Source: a bacterium
Lineage (GTDB): Bacteria > Vulcanimicrobiota > Vulcanimicrobiia > Vulcanimicrobiales > Vulcanimicrobiaceae
Length of the DNA stretch: 62,996 nucleotides
NCBI GenBank assembly: GCA_021794205.1
Contig: JAJYRH010000013.1
Span: 1 to 62,996 of the forward strand
Direction: 5' to 3'
Part shown: positions 16,818 through 25,186 of the stretch, in pieces
Numbering within the stretch: the stretch's first letter is position 1
Layout: each line of letters begins with the position of its first letter
Program-made: the position numbers and the translations under genes
Notes under the pieces: generated by a model
What the model was told of the DNA's origin: nothing
The model's input: the letters and a program-made list of their open reading frames with translations, nothing else
Databases searched by the model: none

Positions 16818-18947
16818 GTGCAACTCCGTTCTCTCATCGCGGCGGCATTGGCCGCCGTTTTGCTGGGCGCCGCGCCCGTTACCACCCGCCTCTATAGCGC
16901 CCCAGCCGGGAACCGCCCGGCGGGCATCCCGCACCCCGGGCTGCCCTACGTGGCGATTCTTCCAAGCGGGCGCATCGTCGCTCCCGTCGGGAAGAGCGTC
17001 GCGATCGGCGCGAGCGTCACCGCGCTTGCATTGATTCCTGGGGGGCGCTTCGCCGTCGTCGGCGGGCGCGCCGCGAGCGGTAAGACGATGCTGCGAACGC
17101 TCGACACGCGCACGATGCAAATCGTGGCCCGCGTTCCCAATAGCGGCTTGCATACCGAGATCGTCGGTGGCCTCATCGCCCTGCACGATCCCGCCATGCC
17201 CGGCCGGACGATTCTCGTCGCCTCAGAGGCTCGGGCCGGAAAAGTCGCGCTCTTCTCGGTGGGGGCCGACGGATCGCTCGCGCCGCTCCATCCGGGTATC
17301 TCGCTTCCGGGCAGCGACCCCGAGCCGATGCATCTCGCATTGGCGGAATCGGGTCACCTGCTTCTCGTCGCCGACGACCGCAACGGTCGCCTCGATACCA
17401 TCGATCTCGCGACGCGCAGGCCGGTCGCCTCGATGAGCGTAGGCGCGCTCCCCAGCGGTCTCGCTGCGTTTGGGCCGCGCATCTTCGCCGCGGGTGCGGC
17501 GGCGAGCGCCTCAAACCTTGCGGTGCGCTCGCTCGACTCCTCGACGGCGAGTTCGGAAAACATTCCGCTCGATGCTCCGCTCGACGGCGCCACGACGGTA
17601 GGTGGCGTCGATCCCGAAGCGGTGGCGATCGAGCCGGGCGGGCGTTTTGCCTATGTCACGCTCGCCGGTGTCGACCGCGTCGTCGCCGTCTCCCTCGGCG
17701 ATTCACCGCACGTTGTCGACGGCATCGATTTGCGTCTTTTTGCCGACGCGCCCTACGGAACCATGCCCACGGCGATGGTTCCCTCGATGACCGGGCGCGA
17801 GCTCTTCGTGGCGCTCTCCGGGCTCAATGCCGTGGCGGTACTCGACGCGAGCACGCCTGGGGTCCTTCACCGCCTCGGACTCATCCCCACCGGCGCGCGC
17901 CCGATCGCCCTCTCGCTCGCGCCCAACGATAAACTCTTGTTCGTTGCAAATGCGGAGGGTAACGGCGTGAGCGCGACCCTCGAACGGATCGTTCTGACGA
18001 AAATCCCCCTCGAACGGACGACGCTCTCCGCGCTACGTTACTCCCGCGTTTCACATTTGGTGCGCGGCGGCGCGCTGATTCCACCATTGCGTTCCGGGCG
18101 GAAGAGCGACGCGATCGCTCATGTCGTCGATATCTCGCTCGGCCCCACCTATTTTAATGCGACGCCGAATCTTCGCGTACTCGCGAATGATTTTGCGGTA
18201 GCTGGCGAATTTTATGCCGACGCCCCCAATAGCGAACTTGGTTCGCAACTTGCATATTCGGGGACGATCACGCCCTCGGCATGGCTGCTCGATACGTTTC
18301 GCGGGCGTCGCTCTGTCGAGGCGATGCCCCCCGATCTCTATCCACGGAGCGGCTATATCGTCAACGCCCTCGCTCGGGCGGGAATGAGTTACCGCGTCTA
18401 TGGAGCGATGCTTCCCGAGGGTCCGATGGCGATCGGTATTCCGCTGCTGCACGTCCTTCATGGGGCGGTGGGGTACGCTCCCAAAGCCGGTCAACGTGCG
18501 AGCGATCGAGCGCTGGCGGCGGCGTTCGTCTCCCAATACGCGCGCGAAGCGCGGCGCGGGGATATTCCCACCTATCAAGCGATCGAGTTATCGTCGAACG
18601 ATCCGCTCGTGCAGGATCGCGCGCTGGGAAAAATCGTCGATGCGATTGCCAAAAGCAGTGCCTGGGGATCGACCGCGATATTCATCTCGCCGCGTCAAGC
18701 GATCGGCGCCACGGCGGCCGACCCGAAACACAGCTTCGCGGTGATCGTTTCGCCGTATGCCAAACGCGGCTTTTTCGGGCACGCGCACGCGAGCACGGCG
18801 AGCGTGCTGAAGACCGAGGAAGAGATTCTCGGGCTTCCGGCGCTCTCACTCGGCGATCTGTTGGCCTCCGACCTCGCTAATTATTTTACCTCGACGGTCG
18901 ACGAGTCGGCCCCCGATCTCGGAACGAATGAAAGGATGCAGCGATGA
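16818..18947 (+). CDS. Secreted beta-propeller/alkaline-phosphatase-like fusion, active site degenerate
   Basis: A 709-aa exported protein. A signal peptide (residues 1-20, LIAAALAAVLLGAAP) is followed by a YVTN/YncE-like beta-propeller to about residue 400 (repeats such as RFAYVTLAGVDRVVAVSLG and LLFVANAEGNGVSATL). The C-terminal third resembles the phosphatase/phosphoesterase domain of YncE-phosphatase fusions (TPNLRVLANDFAVAGEFY; W..TAIFIS; VSPYAKRGFFGH). The usual metal ligands (EDD and DHVDAHR-like stretch) read SPRQAIGATAADPKHS, so metal catalysis looks lost. GTG start; its TGA overlaps the next ATG. It opens a five-gene run joined by ATGA/GTGA overlaps. Confidence 0.75.
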   Translation: MQLRSLIAAALAAVLLGAAPVTTRLYSAPAGNRPAGIPHPGLPYVAILPSGRIVAPVGKSVAIGASVTALALIPGGRFAVVGGRAASGKTMLRTLDTRTMQIVARVPNSGLHTEIVGGLIALHDPAMPGRTILVASEARAGKVALFSVGADGSLAPLHPGISLPGSDPEPMHLALAESGHLLLVADDRNGRLDTIDLATRRPVASMSVGALPSGLAAFGPRIFAAGAAASASNLAVRSLDSSTASSENIPLDAPLDGATTVGGVDPEAVAIEPGGRFAYVTLAGVDRVVAVSLGDSPHVVDGIDLRLFADAPYGTMPTAMVPSMTGRELFVALSGLNAVAVLDASTPGVLHRLGLIPTGARPIALSLAPNDKLLFVANAEGNGVSATLERIVLTKIPLERTTLSALRYSRVSHLVRGGALIPPLRSGRKSDAIAHVVDISLGPTYFNATPNLRVLANDFAVAGEFYADAPNSELGSQLAYSGTITPSAWLLDTFRGRRSVEAMPPDLYPRSGYIVNALARAGMSYRVYGAMLPEGPMAIGIPLLHVLHGAVGYAPKAGQRASDRALAAAFVSQYAREARRGDIPTYQAIELSSNDPLVQDRALGKIVDAIAKSSAWGSTAIFISPRQAIGATAADPKHSFAVIVSPYAKRGFFGHAHASTASVLKTEEEILGLPALSLGDLLASDLANYFTSTVDESAPDLGTNERMQR

Positions 18948-19780
18948 GCGGTAACGTTCAACTACACTACGGTCCACGGCTCATCGGGTCGCCGACCGGA
19001 ATGCTGCGGCGCGCGGCGCTGGTGCGGCCGAGCGCGGCGATCGAACGCGCCGTCCCCCTCCCATCGGAGCCGTCGGCGATTTACGCGCGCGCGCTCGAAC
19101 AACATGAAAATCTCCGCAAACTGCTCGTTTCGTTCGGCGTTGAAATTATCGAGATTGCCGGCTCGGCGCTCGACCCGCTGGAGAGCGCGGTAGCGCAAAG
19201 TGCGGTTTGCCTCGAAGACGGCGTCGCGATCATGCGTCCCAGCGTCATGGAGCGACGCGCTGCGACCGATCGTACGCGTGCCGCATTCGCCCGCGAAGAG
19301 ATTCCAATTGCGGGGCATATCGCAGCCCCGGCGTTTTTTAGCGGCGACGACGTGCTATTGCTCGGCGCGCGCGCTTTTCTCGGCGTGGGAGCCTTGAGCA
19401 ACGAACTCGGACGCCGCGGCATGGCTTCCTTGCTGACCGCTCACGGTTACCACTGTACGCACGTCGAGATCGCGCGAAAGAGCTTCTCCTTGCGATCGGT
19501 CGTAGCGCCGATCGATCCCCAAACCATCGCCTTCGTCGACGATGCGGTCGATGCGTCTGCCTTCGTGGGATTACAACGCATCGTCCTACCGCGTGGTGAG
19601 GAGCGAGCGGCGGGATTGATGCTGCTCAACGAGCGCCACGCGCTCGTCGATTTGCGGTATCGTGAATCCCTTCGCATTCTCAGCCGGGCGGGCGTGAGTC
19701 TCGAGTGTTTCGATTGCTACGAATTTACGAAGATCGGGATGACGCCGTCCTCGTTGGTTTTGGCGGTCGCGCGATCGTGA
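18944..19780 (+). CDS. DDAH/amidinotransferase-fold protein lacking catalytic residues
   Basis: A 278-aa protein with the fold signatures of dimethylarginine dimethylaminohydrolase: FFSGDDVLLLGARAFLGVG corresponds to the GGDVL...G motif, and FSLRSVV to the LHLKS motif. The catalytic His of that motif is Ser182, and the C-terminal region KIGMTPSSLVL has Pro/Ser (268-270) where the nucleophilic Cys is expected. It is therefore probably not a working hydrolase of the standard mechanism. ATGA overlap with the preceding gene and GTGA overlap with the next one place it firmly in the coupled operon. Confidence 0.7.
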   Translation: MSGNVQLHYGPRLIGSPTGMLRRAALVRPSAAIERAVPLPSEPSAIYARALEQHENLRKLLVSFGVEIIEIAGSALDPLESAVAQSAVCLEDGVAIMRPSVMERRAATDRTRAAFAREEIPIAGHIAAPAFFSGDDVLLLGARAFLGVGALSNELGRRGMASLLTAHGYHCTHVEIARKSFSLRSVVAPIDPQTIAFVDDAVDASAFVGLQRIVLPRGEERAAGLMLLNERHALVDLRYRESLRILSRAGVSLECFDCYEFTKIGMTPSSLVLAVARS

Positions 19781-20514
19781 GCGAAGGCATGCGCGTTGCG
19801 ATCTTTTCCGACATCCACGGAAATCTCGTGGCGCTCGATGCCTGCCTCGCCGACCTGGCCGCGCAAGGGGGCGCAGATGCGATCGTCGCTGCGGGCGATC
19901 TTTGCGCGGATGGGCCGCGGCCCCGAAAAGTATTGCAGCGCCTCTCCGAGATCGGCGCGCAATGCGTGCGCGGGAATACCGATCGCTATCTTGCGATGCC
20001 CGGGGAAGAGCGCTTCGAGGGCGAGGAGGCGCGCCTCGCATGGACGCGCCGAGAGCTCGGGGAGAAATGGCTTGCGTGGTTGCGCGATCTTCCCTTCGCA
20101 TTGCGCATCGGTGAAGCGCCCGAAGAACTGCTGGTAGTCCATGCCAATCCCACGAATGACGACGAGCACCTCTGGCCCGATGCCGACGATGCAACGTTAG
20201 AGCGAATGATCGGCTCGGAGGCGGCCCCGGTGATCGCTTTCGGCCACCTGCATCTCCCCTACGTGCGTTCGTGGCGCGGTCGATTGCTGGTGAACGTCGC
20301 TTCGGCCGGGCTGCCGAAGGACGGCGACCCACGCGCGTGCTACGCACTGCTCACGCTACGCTCCGGTGGTTGGCAAGTAAAACACCGTCGTGTCGATTTC
20401 GACGTCAAGCGCGTCGCGACGCAGCTCTCGGAGTGTGGAATACCCGGCAGCATGCGGCTCATCGCGACCCTGCGCCGCCATCGTTACAAACGCCTGACGA
20501 GCATCATTCCATGA
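19777..20514 (+). CDS. Metallophosphoesterase, YfcE/MJ0936-like
   Basis: A 245-aa calcineurin-like phosphoesterase. All dinuclear-metal motifs are present: SDIHGN, GDLCADGP, GNTD, a His in VHANP and GHLHLPY. Family members hydrolyse phosphodiesters or act on bis-nucleotides; the substrate is unknown here. The start chosen is GTG 19777 because it makes a GTGA overlap with the previous stop; ATG 19789 is an alternative. It ends with an ATGA overlap to the ABC ATPase. Confidence 0.88.
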   Translation: MSEGMRVAIFSDIHGNLVALDACLADLAAQGGADAIVAAGDLCADGPRPRKVLQRLSEIGAQCVRGNTDRYLAMPGEERFEGEEARLAWTRRELGEKWLAWLRDLPFALRIGEAPEELLVVHANPTNDDEHLWPDADDATLERMIGSEAAPVIAFGHLHLPYVRSWRGRLLVNVASAGLPKDGDPRACYALLTLRSGGWQVKHRRVDFDVKRVATQLSECGIPGSMRLIATLRRHRYKRLTSIIP

Positions 20515-21227
20515 GCGAGTTCGCGCTACAGATCGACGGCTTGGTGAAGCGGTATGGCGAATTTATTGCGGTCGACGGGATCTCGATGAACGTGCCGCAG
20601 GGGGCGTTCTTCGGGTTTCTCGGCCCCAACGGCGCCGGCAAGACGACGACGATCGGGGCGTGCGTCGGGCTCGTGCGTCCGACTTCGGGAAAGATTTCGA
20701 TCTTCGGATTCGACACCGAACGGCAGTGGAGGGAGGCTCGGCGCCTGATCGGGCTCTGTCCGCAAGAGATTAATCTCGATCGTTACCTTTCGATACGAGA
20801 TATCCTGATCTATCAGGCGGGCTACTTCGGGCTGCGCGGAGCGAAGGTGCGCGCGCGTGCCGACGACTTGCTCGAACGTTTCTCGCTGGCGGATAAAGCG
20901 AATGGCGAGTACACGAAACTCTCCGGCGGTATGAAGCGACGATTGATGATCGCGCGTTCGCTGATCCACGAACCGAAGCTTCTGGTTCTCGACGAACCGA
21001 CGGCGGGGGTGGATGTGGAGCTGCGCCTCGAGTTGTGGGATCTTCTCCGGCGACTCAATGCCGATGGAACGACGATCGTTCTGACCACGCATTATTTAGA
21101 GGAGGCCGAGGCGCTCTGCAAACGCATCGCCATCGTTCGCGCGGGGCGGATCGTCACCGAACAAGATACGAGCGATCTCGTTCGCGATCGCGACCTGCAA
21201 GACGTGTTTTTGGAGTTGACGCGATGA
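20511..21227 (+). CDS. ABC transporter ATP-binding protein (ABC-2/DrrA-like)
   Basis: A 238-aa ATPase. Walker A is GPNGAGKTTT, the Q-loop is CPQEINLD, the signature is LSGGMKRR, Walker B is LLVLDEPTAGVD and the switch His is in LTTHYLEEAE. It starts at ATG 20511 (ATGA overlap with the phosphoesterase). Together with the next gene it forms a complete ABC-2 exporter, probably for a lipid, polymer or drug. Confidence 0.95.
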   Translation: MSEFALQIDGLVKRYGEFIAVDGISMNVPQGAFFGFLGPNGAGKTTTIGACVGLVRPTSGKISIFGFDTERQWREARRLIGLCPQEINLDRYLSIRDILIYQAGYFGLRGAKVRARADDLLERFSLADKANGEYTKLSGGMKRRLMIARSLIHEPKLLVLDEPTAGVDVELRLELWDLLRRLNADGTTIVLTTHYLEEAEALCKRIAIVRAGRIVTEQDTSDLVRDRDLQDVFLELTR

Positions 21228-21994
21228 ACGCCGTTAATTGGGTGGGCTTGCTCACCGTGGCGAAACGCGAAATCGTGCGCTCGTTGAAGGTAATCAATCA
21301 GGTGGTATGGCCGCCGGTGATCACCACCTTGCTCTACGTGTTCATCTTCGGTCTCGCGATCGGAAGCCGCATCCAGAACGTCGGGGGTGTGAGTTACGCG
21401 CAGTTCCTCATCCCCGGCCTGATCATGCTGCAGACGATCTCGACGGCGTACGACGAGTGTGCGAGTTCGTTTTTTCAGGGGCGATTTATGAACTCCATCC
21501 AAGAGTTGTTGGTCGCTCCGCTCGCCGCGGGAGAGATCCTCGTGGGGTTTCTCATGGGAAGCCTCGCTCGCGCCTTTCTCATCGCCATTCTCATCGGCGG
21601 GCTCGGCGTTCTTCTGGTCCACGCGGTGCCTCAAAATTGGTGGCTCGCGGTCCTCTGCATCGTGCTCGTTACGACGCTATTCTCGTCGTTGGGATTGATT
21701 TTTGGATTGATGGCCGAACGCTTCGATCATATCGCCGCCTTCGTAACTTTCGTCATCACGCCGCTCACGTTCGTCGGTGGGGTCTTTACCTCGGCGACGA
21801 TGTTGCCGGCGAATCTTCGTGCGGTCGAACTCTTCAATCCGATCTTTTATATCATCGATGCATTTCGGTATAGTTATACCGGCAGCGGTTACCTTCCACT
21901 TGGCTATTCGCTTGGCGCGATCGCGGTGCTCGCGGCGATCTCGGTGAGCGTCGCCCTTCGCCTCATCGCAATCGGTTACAAGCTCCGCGCGTAG
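21224..21994 (+). CDS. ABC-2 type permease
   Basis: A 256-aa inner-membrane protein with six predicted helices (for example WPPVITTLLYVFIFGLAIG, LAVLCIVLVTTLFSSLGLIF and VTFVITPLTFVGGVF) and the ABC-2 motif LPANLRAVELFNPIFYIIDAFRY. It starts at ATG 21224, overlapping the ATPase stop (ATGA), and would dimerise to form the export channel with that ATPase. It is the last gene of the coupled run beginning at 16818 and ends 6 nt from the convergent methyltransferase-like gene. Confidence 0.93.
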   Translation: MNAVNWVGLLTVAKREIVRSLKVINQVVWPPVITTLLYVFIFGLAIGSRIQNVGGVSYAQFLIPGLIMLQTISTAYDECASSFFQGRFMNSIQELLVAPLAAGEILVGFLMGSLARAFLIAILIGGLGVLLVHAVPQNWWLAVLCIVLVTTLFSSLGLIFGLMAERFDHIAAFVTFVITPLTFVGGVFTSATMLPANLRAVELFNPIFYIIDAFRYSYTGSGYLPLGYSLGAIAVLAAISVSVALRLIAIGYKLRA

Positions 21995-22000
21995 CCGATC

Positions 22001-22735
22001 TCATTCCTGCGGCGCGTCCGCCTCGCCCTTTTGGGGATCTCGGCGCGCGAGGAAACGTTGCAGGAGGTATCCGAGCAGCACGACGCCCCAGAGCCAACGA
22101 TTGACGAGCAGCATCGGCGCTATGGCGATGGCGATGGCGAGCGCGGCAAAAAACAACGTCAATATTTCGGAACGCACGCCATCGCCCCAGTTCGGAGTTG
22201 GGGCGTCGCTCGACGCCGGGACCGGCGCGTGAGGAAAGAGCGCGTGAAGTTTTGCGGCGTAGGCATCGTATTCGGCGCCGAAGCGATCGTGGAGCACGGC
22301 GCTTTCGTGGCGCGAAAGCGCCGTAACAAAAAGAAGCATCGCCACGACGAGTATGGGGATGCCCGACGGCGGCATCAAAAGCGCTATCCACGGAAGCATC
22401 AGCAGGTTGCCGAGGTAGAGAGGATTGCGTAGATAGCGAAATGGCCCCGCGACGATGAGGCGGCTCGCCGAGGCGTCGGCCGCCCAGACCGTCGACGCAC
22501 GCAGATAGGCGGCGCCCCAACACCGCAACCAGAACGTCGCGATCGGAAAGAGTGCGGCGATGGCGAAAACGAGCCGAAAGCGTTCGATCCCGTTGTCGCC
22601 CGCGAGTTGCCAGGCCGTAGGCAACGTCGATTGACCGCTCGCGTTCGAGATGCCGTATGCGAGATAGAAGCTCAAGAAGACGATGAGGAACATCATGAGC
22701 CCGCGCATGCGGTACCAGAGTGGGGACGAGGTCAT
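22001..22735 (-). CDS. Membrane methyltransferase, isoprenylcysteine carboxyl methyltransferase family
   Basis: A 244-aa polytopic membrane protein. The SAM-binding core signature of the ICMT/PEMT family, GPFRYLRNPLYLGNLL (about residues 96-111), is followed by a helix and the E(x)n RFG-EYDAY motif (RFGAEYDAYAAKL). It has about six helices. Bacterial members methylate lipids, quinones or small isoprenoids; the substrate here is unknown. Its ATG overlaps the stop of the upstream HTH-MBL gene (ATGA). Confidence 0.82.
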   Translation of the reverse strand: MTSSPLWYRMRGLMMFLIVFLSFYLAYGISNASGQSTLPTAWQLAGDNGIERFRLVFAIAALFPIATFWLRCWGAAYLRASTVWAADASASRLIVAGPFRYLRNPLYLGNLLMLPWIALLMPPSGIPILVVAMLLFVTALSRHESAVLHDRFGAEYDAYAAKLHALFPHAPVPASSDAPTPNWGDGVRSEILTLFFAALAIAIAIAPMLLVNRWLWGVVLLGYLLQRFLARRDPQKGEADAPQE

Positions 22736-23592
22736 CGTGCGGAATCCTTATCGAGGAAGAAGGGATTTTCGTTGCGTTCCCATCCGACGCGCGTCGGTGG
22801 CCCGTGCCCCGGAAAGACGGCGGTATCGTCGGGAAGCGTGAAGAGTTCGCGACGTATACTCGCGAGGAGGTCGGCGTAGCCGAAGCGATCGCCGAAGCAA
22901 GCACCGACGCTGCCGGCAAAGAGCGTGTCGCCGGTAAAGAGCAGATCGTCGATGAGAAAACAGGAGGAACCGTCGGTGTGCCCCGGCGTCGGGAGCGATG
23001 CGATGGCGGTCGCGCCGAATGCGAGCCGCTCCCCTTTTCGCACGGGGAGCGCCCGCTTCGCGAGCGCTCCGATCGCAGGTGCGTCGATTTCGTGCATGAC
23101 GATACGCGCATCGGGATAGGCGGTTGCTACCGCTCCCGCCGCGTCGCAATGGTCGTCGTGTCTGTGCGTGACTAAAATATATTCCAGATCGATCCGTCGC
23201 TCGCGCAACCGCGCGAGGAGTACCTCCGGGTCGCCCGCCGGATCGACGAGCGCGGCGCTTCCGCCCTCTGCCGATGAGTACGCGATATATCCGTTGCTCG
23301 GATGCGGTCGTTGGGCGTGTCGACGAACGCGTGGAGTGGCGACCTCGCCGGGATACCACGCCCCTGCCACGCGCTGCTGAAATCGGCGCGCATCCATTCC
23401 GAGCGCTGCCGCGAGCCGGGCGGCTTCGTCGGCATTCGGGAAGGCGCGCTCCGCGAGCCAGCTTTCGAGGGAGGTTGTTGCGATATTGGTCGCTTTTGCC
23501 AGCGCTTGTGGATCGAGGCGCTGCCCGCGCATCGTTTTCCGTAGCACGTCTCCGACCGTATCTTCAAGCTCGATTTTCGGCCACTCGTTCAT
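22732..23592 (-). CDS. HTH-metallo-beta-lactamase fusion hydrolase (glyoxalase II/persulfide dioxygenase-like)
   Basis: A 286-aa protein with start ATG 23592 (upstream in-frame codons look non-coding). Residues 1-75 resemble an XRE-type helix-turn-helix (DPQALAKATNIATTSLESWL then DEAARLAAALGMD). The rest is a glyoxalase II-like MBL domain with THRHDDHCDAAG, the zinc His in PTPGHTDGSS, the bridging Asp in LFTGDTLF and FPGHGPPT. Likely a thioester or sulfur-compound hydrolase/dioxygenase. An N-terminal HTH on a stand-alone MBL enzyme is uncommon and may bind DNA or simply be a dimer module. ATGA overlap with the methyltransferase gene. Confidence 0.82.
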   Translation of the reverse strand: MNEWPKIELEDTVGDVLRKTMRGQRLDPQALAKATNIATTSLESWLAERAFPNADEAARLAAALGMDARRFQQRVAGAWYPGEVATPRVRRHAQRPHPSNGYIAYSSAEGGSAALVDPAGDPEVLLARLRERRIDLEYILVTHRHDDHCDAAGAVATAYPDARIVMHEIDAPAIGALAKRALPVRKGERLAFGATAIASLPTPGHTDGSSCFLIDDLLFTGDTLFAGSVGACFGDRFGYADLLASIRRELFTLPDDTAVFPGHGPPTRVGWERNENPFFLDKDSAR

Positions 23593-23672
23593 CGGAAGGC
23601 TCTTCGACGTTGCGCTGGCACGTTGCTCCCCGCGCAACCGGAGCACTCGCCCGTGCGGTCGAAGAGAGCGTC

Positions 23673-24608
23673 ATGGAACGTGTAACGATTATCGGCTCCG
23701 GCCCCGCCGGTCTCACGGCAGCGATCTATGCCGCGCGTGCGAACCTCGAACCGCTCGTCCTCGCTGGTGGCCTCTACGGAGGGCAGTTGATGCTGACCAC
23801 CGAGGTGGAGAACTACCCGGGCTTTCCGGACGGAATCTTAGGCCCCGAATTGATGGAGCGTTTTCGCGCCCAAGCGGAGTCGTTTGGCGCCCGCATTCTC
23901 AACGAAGATGCCGTGAGCGTCGATTTTTCGCAGCGCCCTCTGGTGGTGCGAACCGCCGAGAAGAGCTACGAATCGCGGACAGTCATCGTGGCGACCGGTG
24001 CGAGCGCTCGCTGGCTCGACGTTCCAGGCGAGGAACGTCTCCGCGGACGCGGCATTTCGACCTGCGCGACCTGTGATGGCGCATTCTTCCGCGAGAAAGA
24101 GATCGTCGTCGTCGGCGGCGGCGATTCGGCGATGGAAGAAGCGATCTTTCTCACCCGTTTCGGGAGCCGCGTGACCGTGATCCATCGTCGCGACTCATTA
24201 CGGGCGAGTAAGATCATGGCCGAACGTGCCGTGAATAATCCGAAAATCGACTTCATCTGGAACACCGCCGTCGAAGAAGTTCTCGGCGAGGAGAAGATGA
24301 CGGGGCTCCGGTTGCGCAACCTCGTCGATGGGACGCTCTCGGATTTCAAAGCCGACGCGCTTTTCATCGCCGTCGGCCATACGCCGAACACCTCGATCTT
24401 CGCCGGACAACTCGATCTCGATTCGCACGGCTACATCATCTCGCCGAACGGCACGCTTACCAACGTCGAGGGTGTATTCGTCGCCGGCGACGTGAACGAT
24501 ATCCGCTACAAACAGGCGATCACCGCGGCCGGTGCTGGCTGCCGCGCCGCGATCGACGTAGAGAAGTATCTCGAGGCGCACGAACTCGACGCCGCCGCGG
24601 TCCTGTAA
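23673..24608 (+). CDS. trxB: Thioredoxin reductase
   Basis: A 311-aa low-molecular-weight flavoprotein that passes electrons from NADPH to thioredoxin. The FAD motif is GSGPAGLTAAIYAARA, the redox disulfide is CATC in STCATCDGAFF, the NADPH motif is VVGGGDSAMEEA and the C-terminal FAD motif is GVFVAGDVNDIRYKQ. The start is ATG 23673; the open frame continues upstream without coding character. It reads divergently from the HTH-MBL gene with an 80-nt gap. Repeats follow its stop directly. Confidence 0.96.
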   Translation: MERVTIIGSGPAGLTAAIYAARANLEPLVLAGGLYGGQLMLTTEVENYPGFPDGILGPELMERFRAQAESFGARILNEDAVSVDFSQRPLVVRTAEKSYESRTVIVATGASARWLDVPGEERLRGRGISTCATCDGAFFREKEIVVVGGGDSAMEEAIFLTRFGSRVTVIHRRDSLRASKIMAERAVNNPKIDFIWNTAVEEVLGEEKMTGLRLRNLVDGTLSDFKADALFIAVGHTPNTSIFAGQLDLDSHGYIISPNGTLTNVEGVFVAGDVNDIRYKQAITAAGAGCRAAIDVEKYLEAHELDAAAVL

Positions 24609-24635
24609 GCGCCGTCATCGCACGGCGCGCGCTCT

Positions 24636-24707
24636 GTCACGCCGAGTAGCGCGGCCCTTGTCACGCCGAGTAGCGCGGCCCATGTCACGCCGAGTAGCGC
24701 GGCCCAT
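24636..24707 (+). repeat. 24-bp tandem repeat, three units
   Basis: Three near-identical 24-bp units begin at 24636, 24660 and 24684, each starting GTCACGCCGAGTAGCGCGGC. They differ only in the last two bases (TT or AT). A fourth, partial unit begins the palindromic element at 24708, and a further unit lies at 24913. They are the arm of the palindromic family described at 24708, copied in tandem. Confidence 0.95.
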
Positions 24708-25135
24708 GTCACGCCGAGTGGGCTGCGTAGCAGCCGTATCGAGGCGGCGTACCGAGGCGCGAGTGCTGAGGCGCTCCCGCGCGACTGCAGCGCACCGCTC
24801 CGAGCTAGACGCTCGCGGCTCGGACAAGCAATGTCAGGGTCCTCGCCGCTCGCTTAATCGCTCGTCGGGTGCGCCGACATCGCGCGTTCGCTCGTCGTCG
24901 TCGGGCGAATCTGTCACGCCGAGTAGCGCGGCCCTTGTCACGCCGAGTAGGCTGCGTAGCAGCCGTATCGAGGCGGCGTACCGAGGCGCGAGTGCTGAGG
25001 CGCTCCCGCGCGACTGCAGCGCACCGCTCCGAGCTAGACGCTCGCGGCTCGGACAAGCAATGTCAGGGTCCTCGCCGCTCGCTTAATCGCTCGTCGGGTG
25101 CGCCGACATCGCATGGTCGCTCATCGTCGTCGGGC
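24684..25135 (+). repeat. Direct duplication of about 225 bp, with palindromic element
   Basis: Copy A (about 24684-24910) and copy B (about 24913-25135) are nearly identical at an offset of 229 bp. Each starts with the 24-bp unit, then the palindrome CCGAGTrgGCTGC-gta-GCAGC-CGTATCGAGG, then about 150 bp with no gene. A diverged third copy lies inverted at about 32168-32300. The stretch 24609-25186 holds no credible gene; short frames in it simply repeat with the duplication. Confidence 0.92.
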
Positions 25136-25186
25136 TCGTCGGGATGGCAAGGCTGGCTGGTAAGCGGGGGCGATAGTTCTTGCGGG

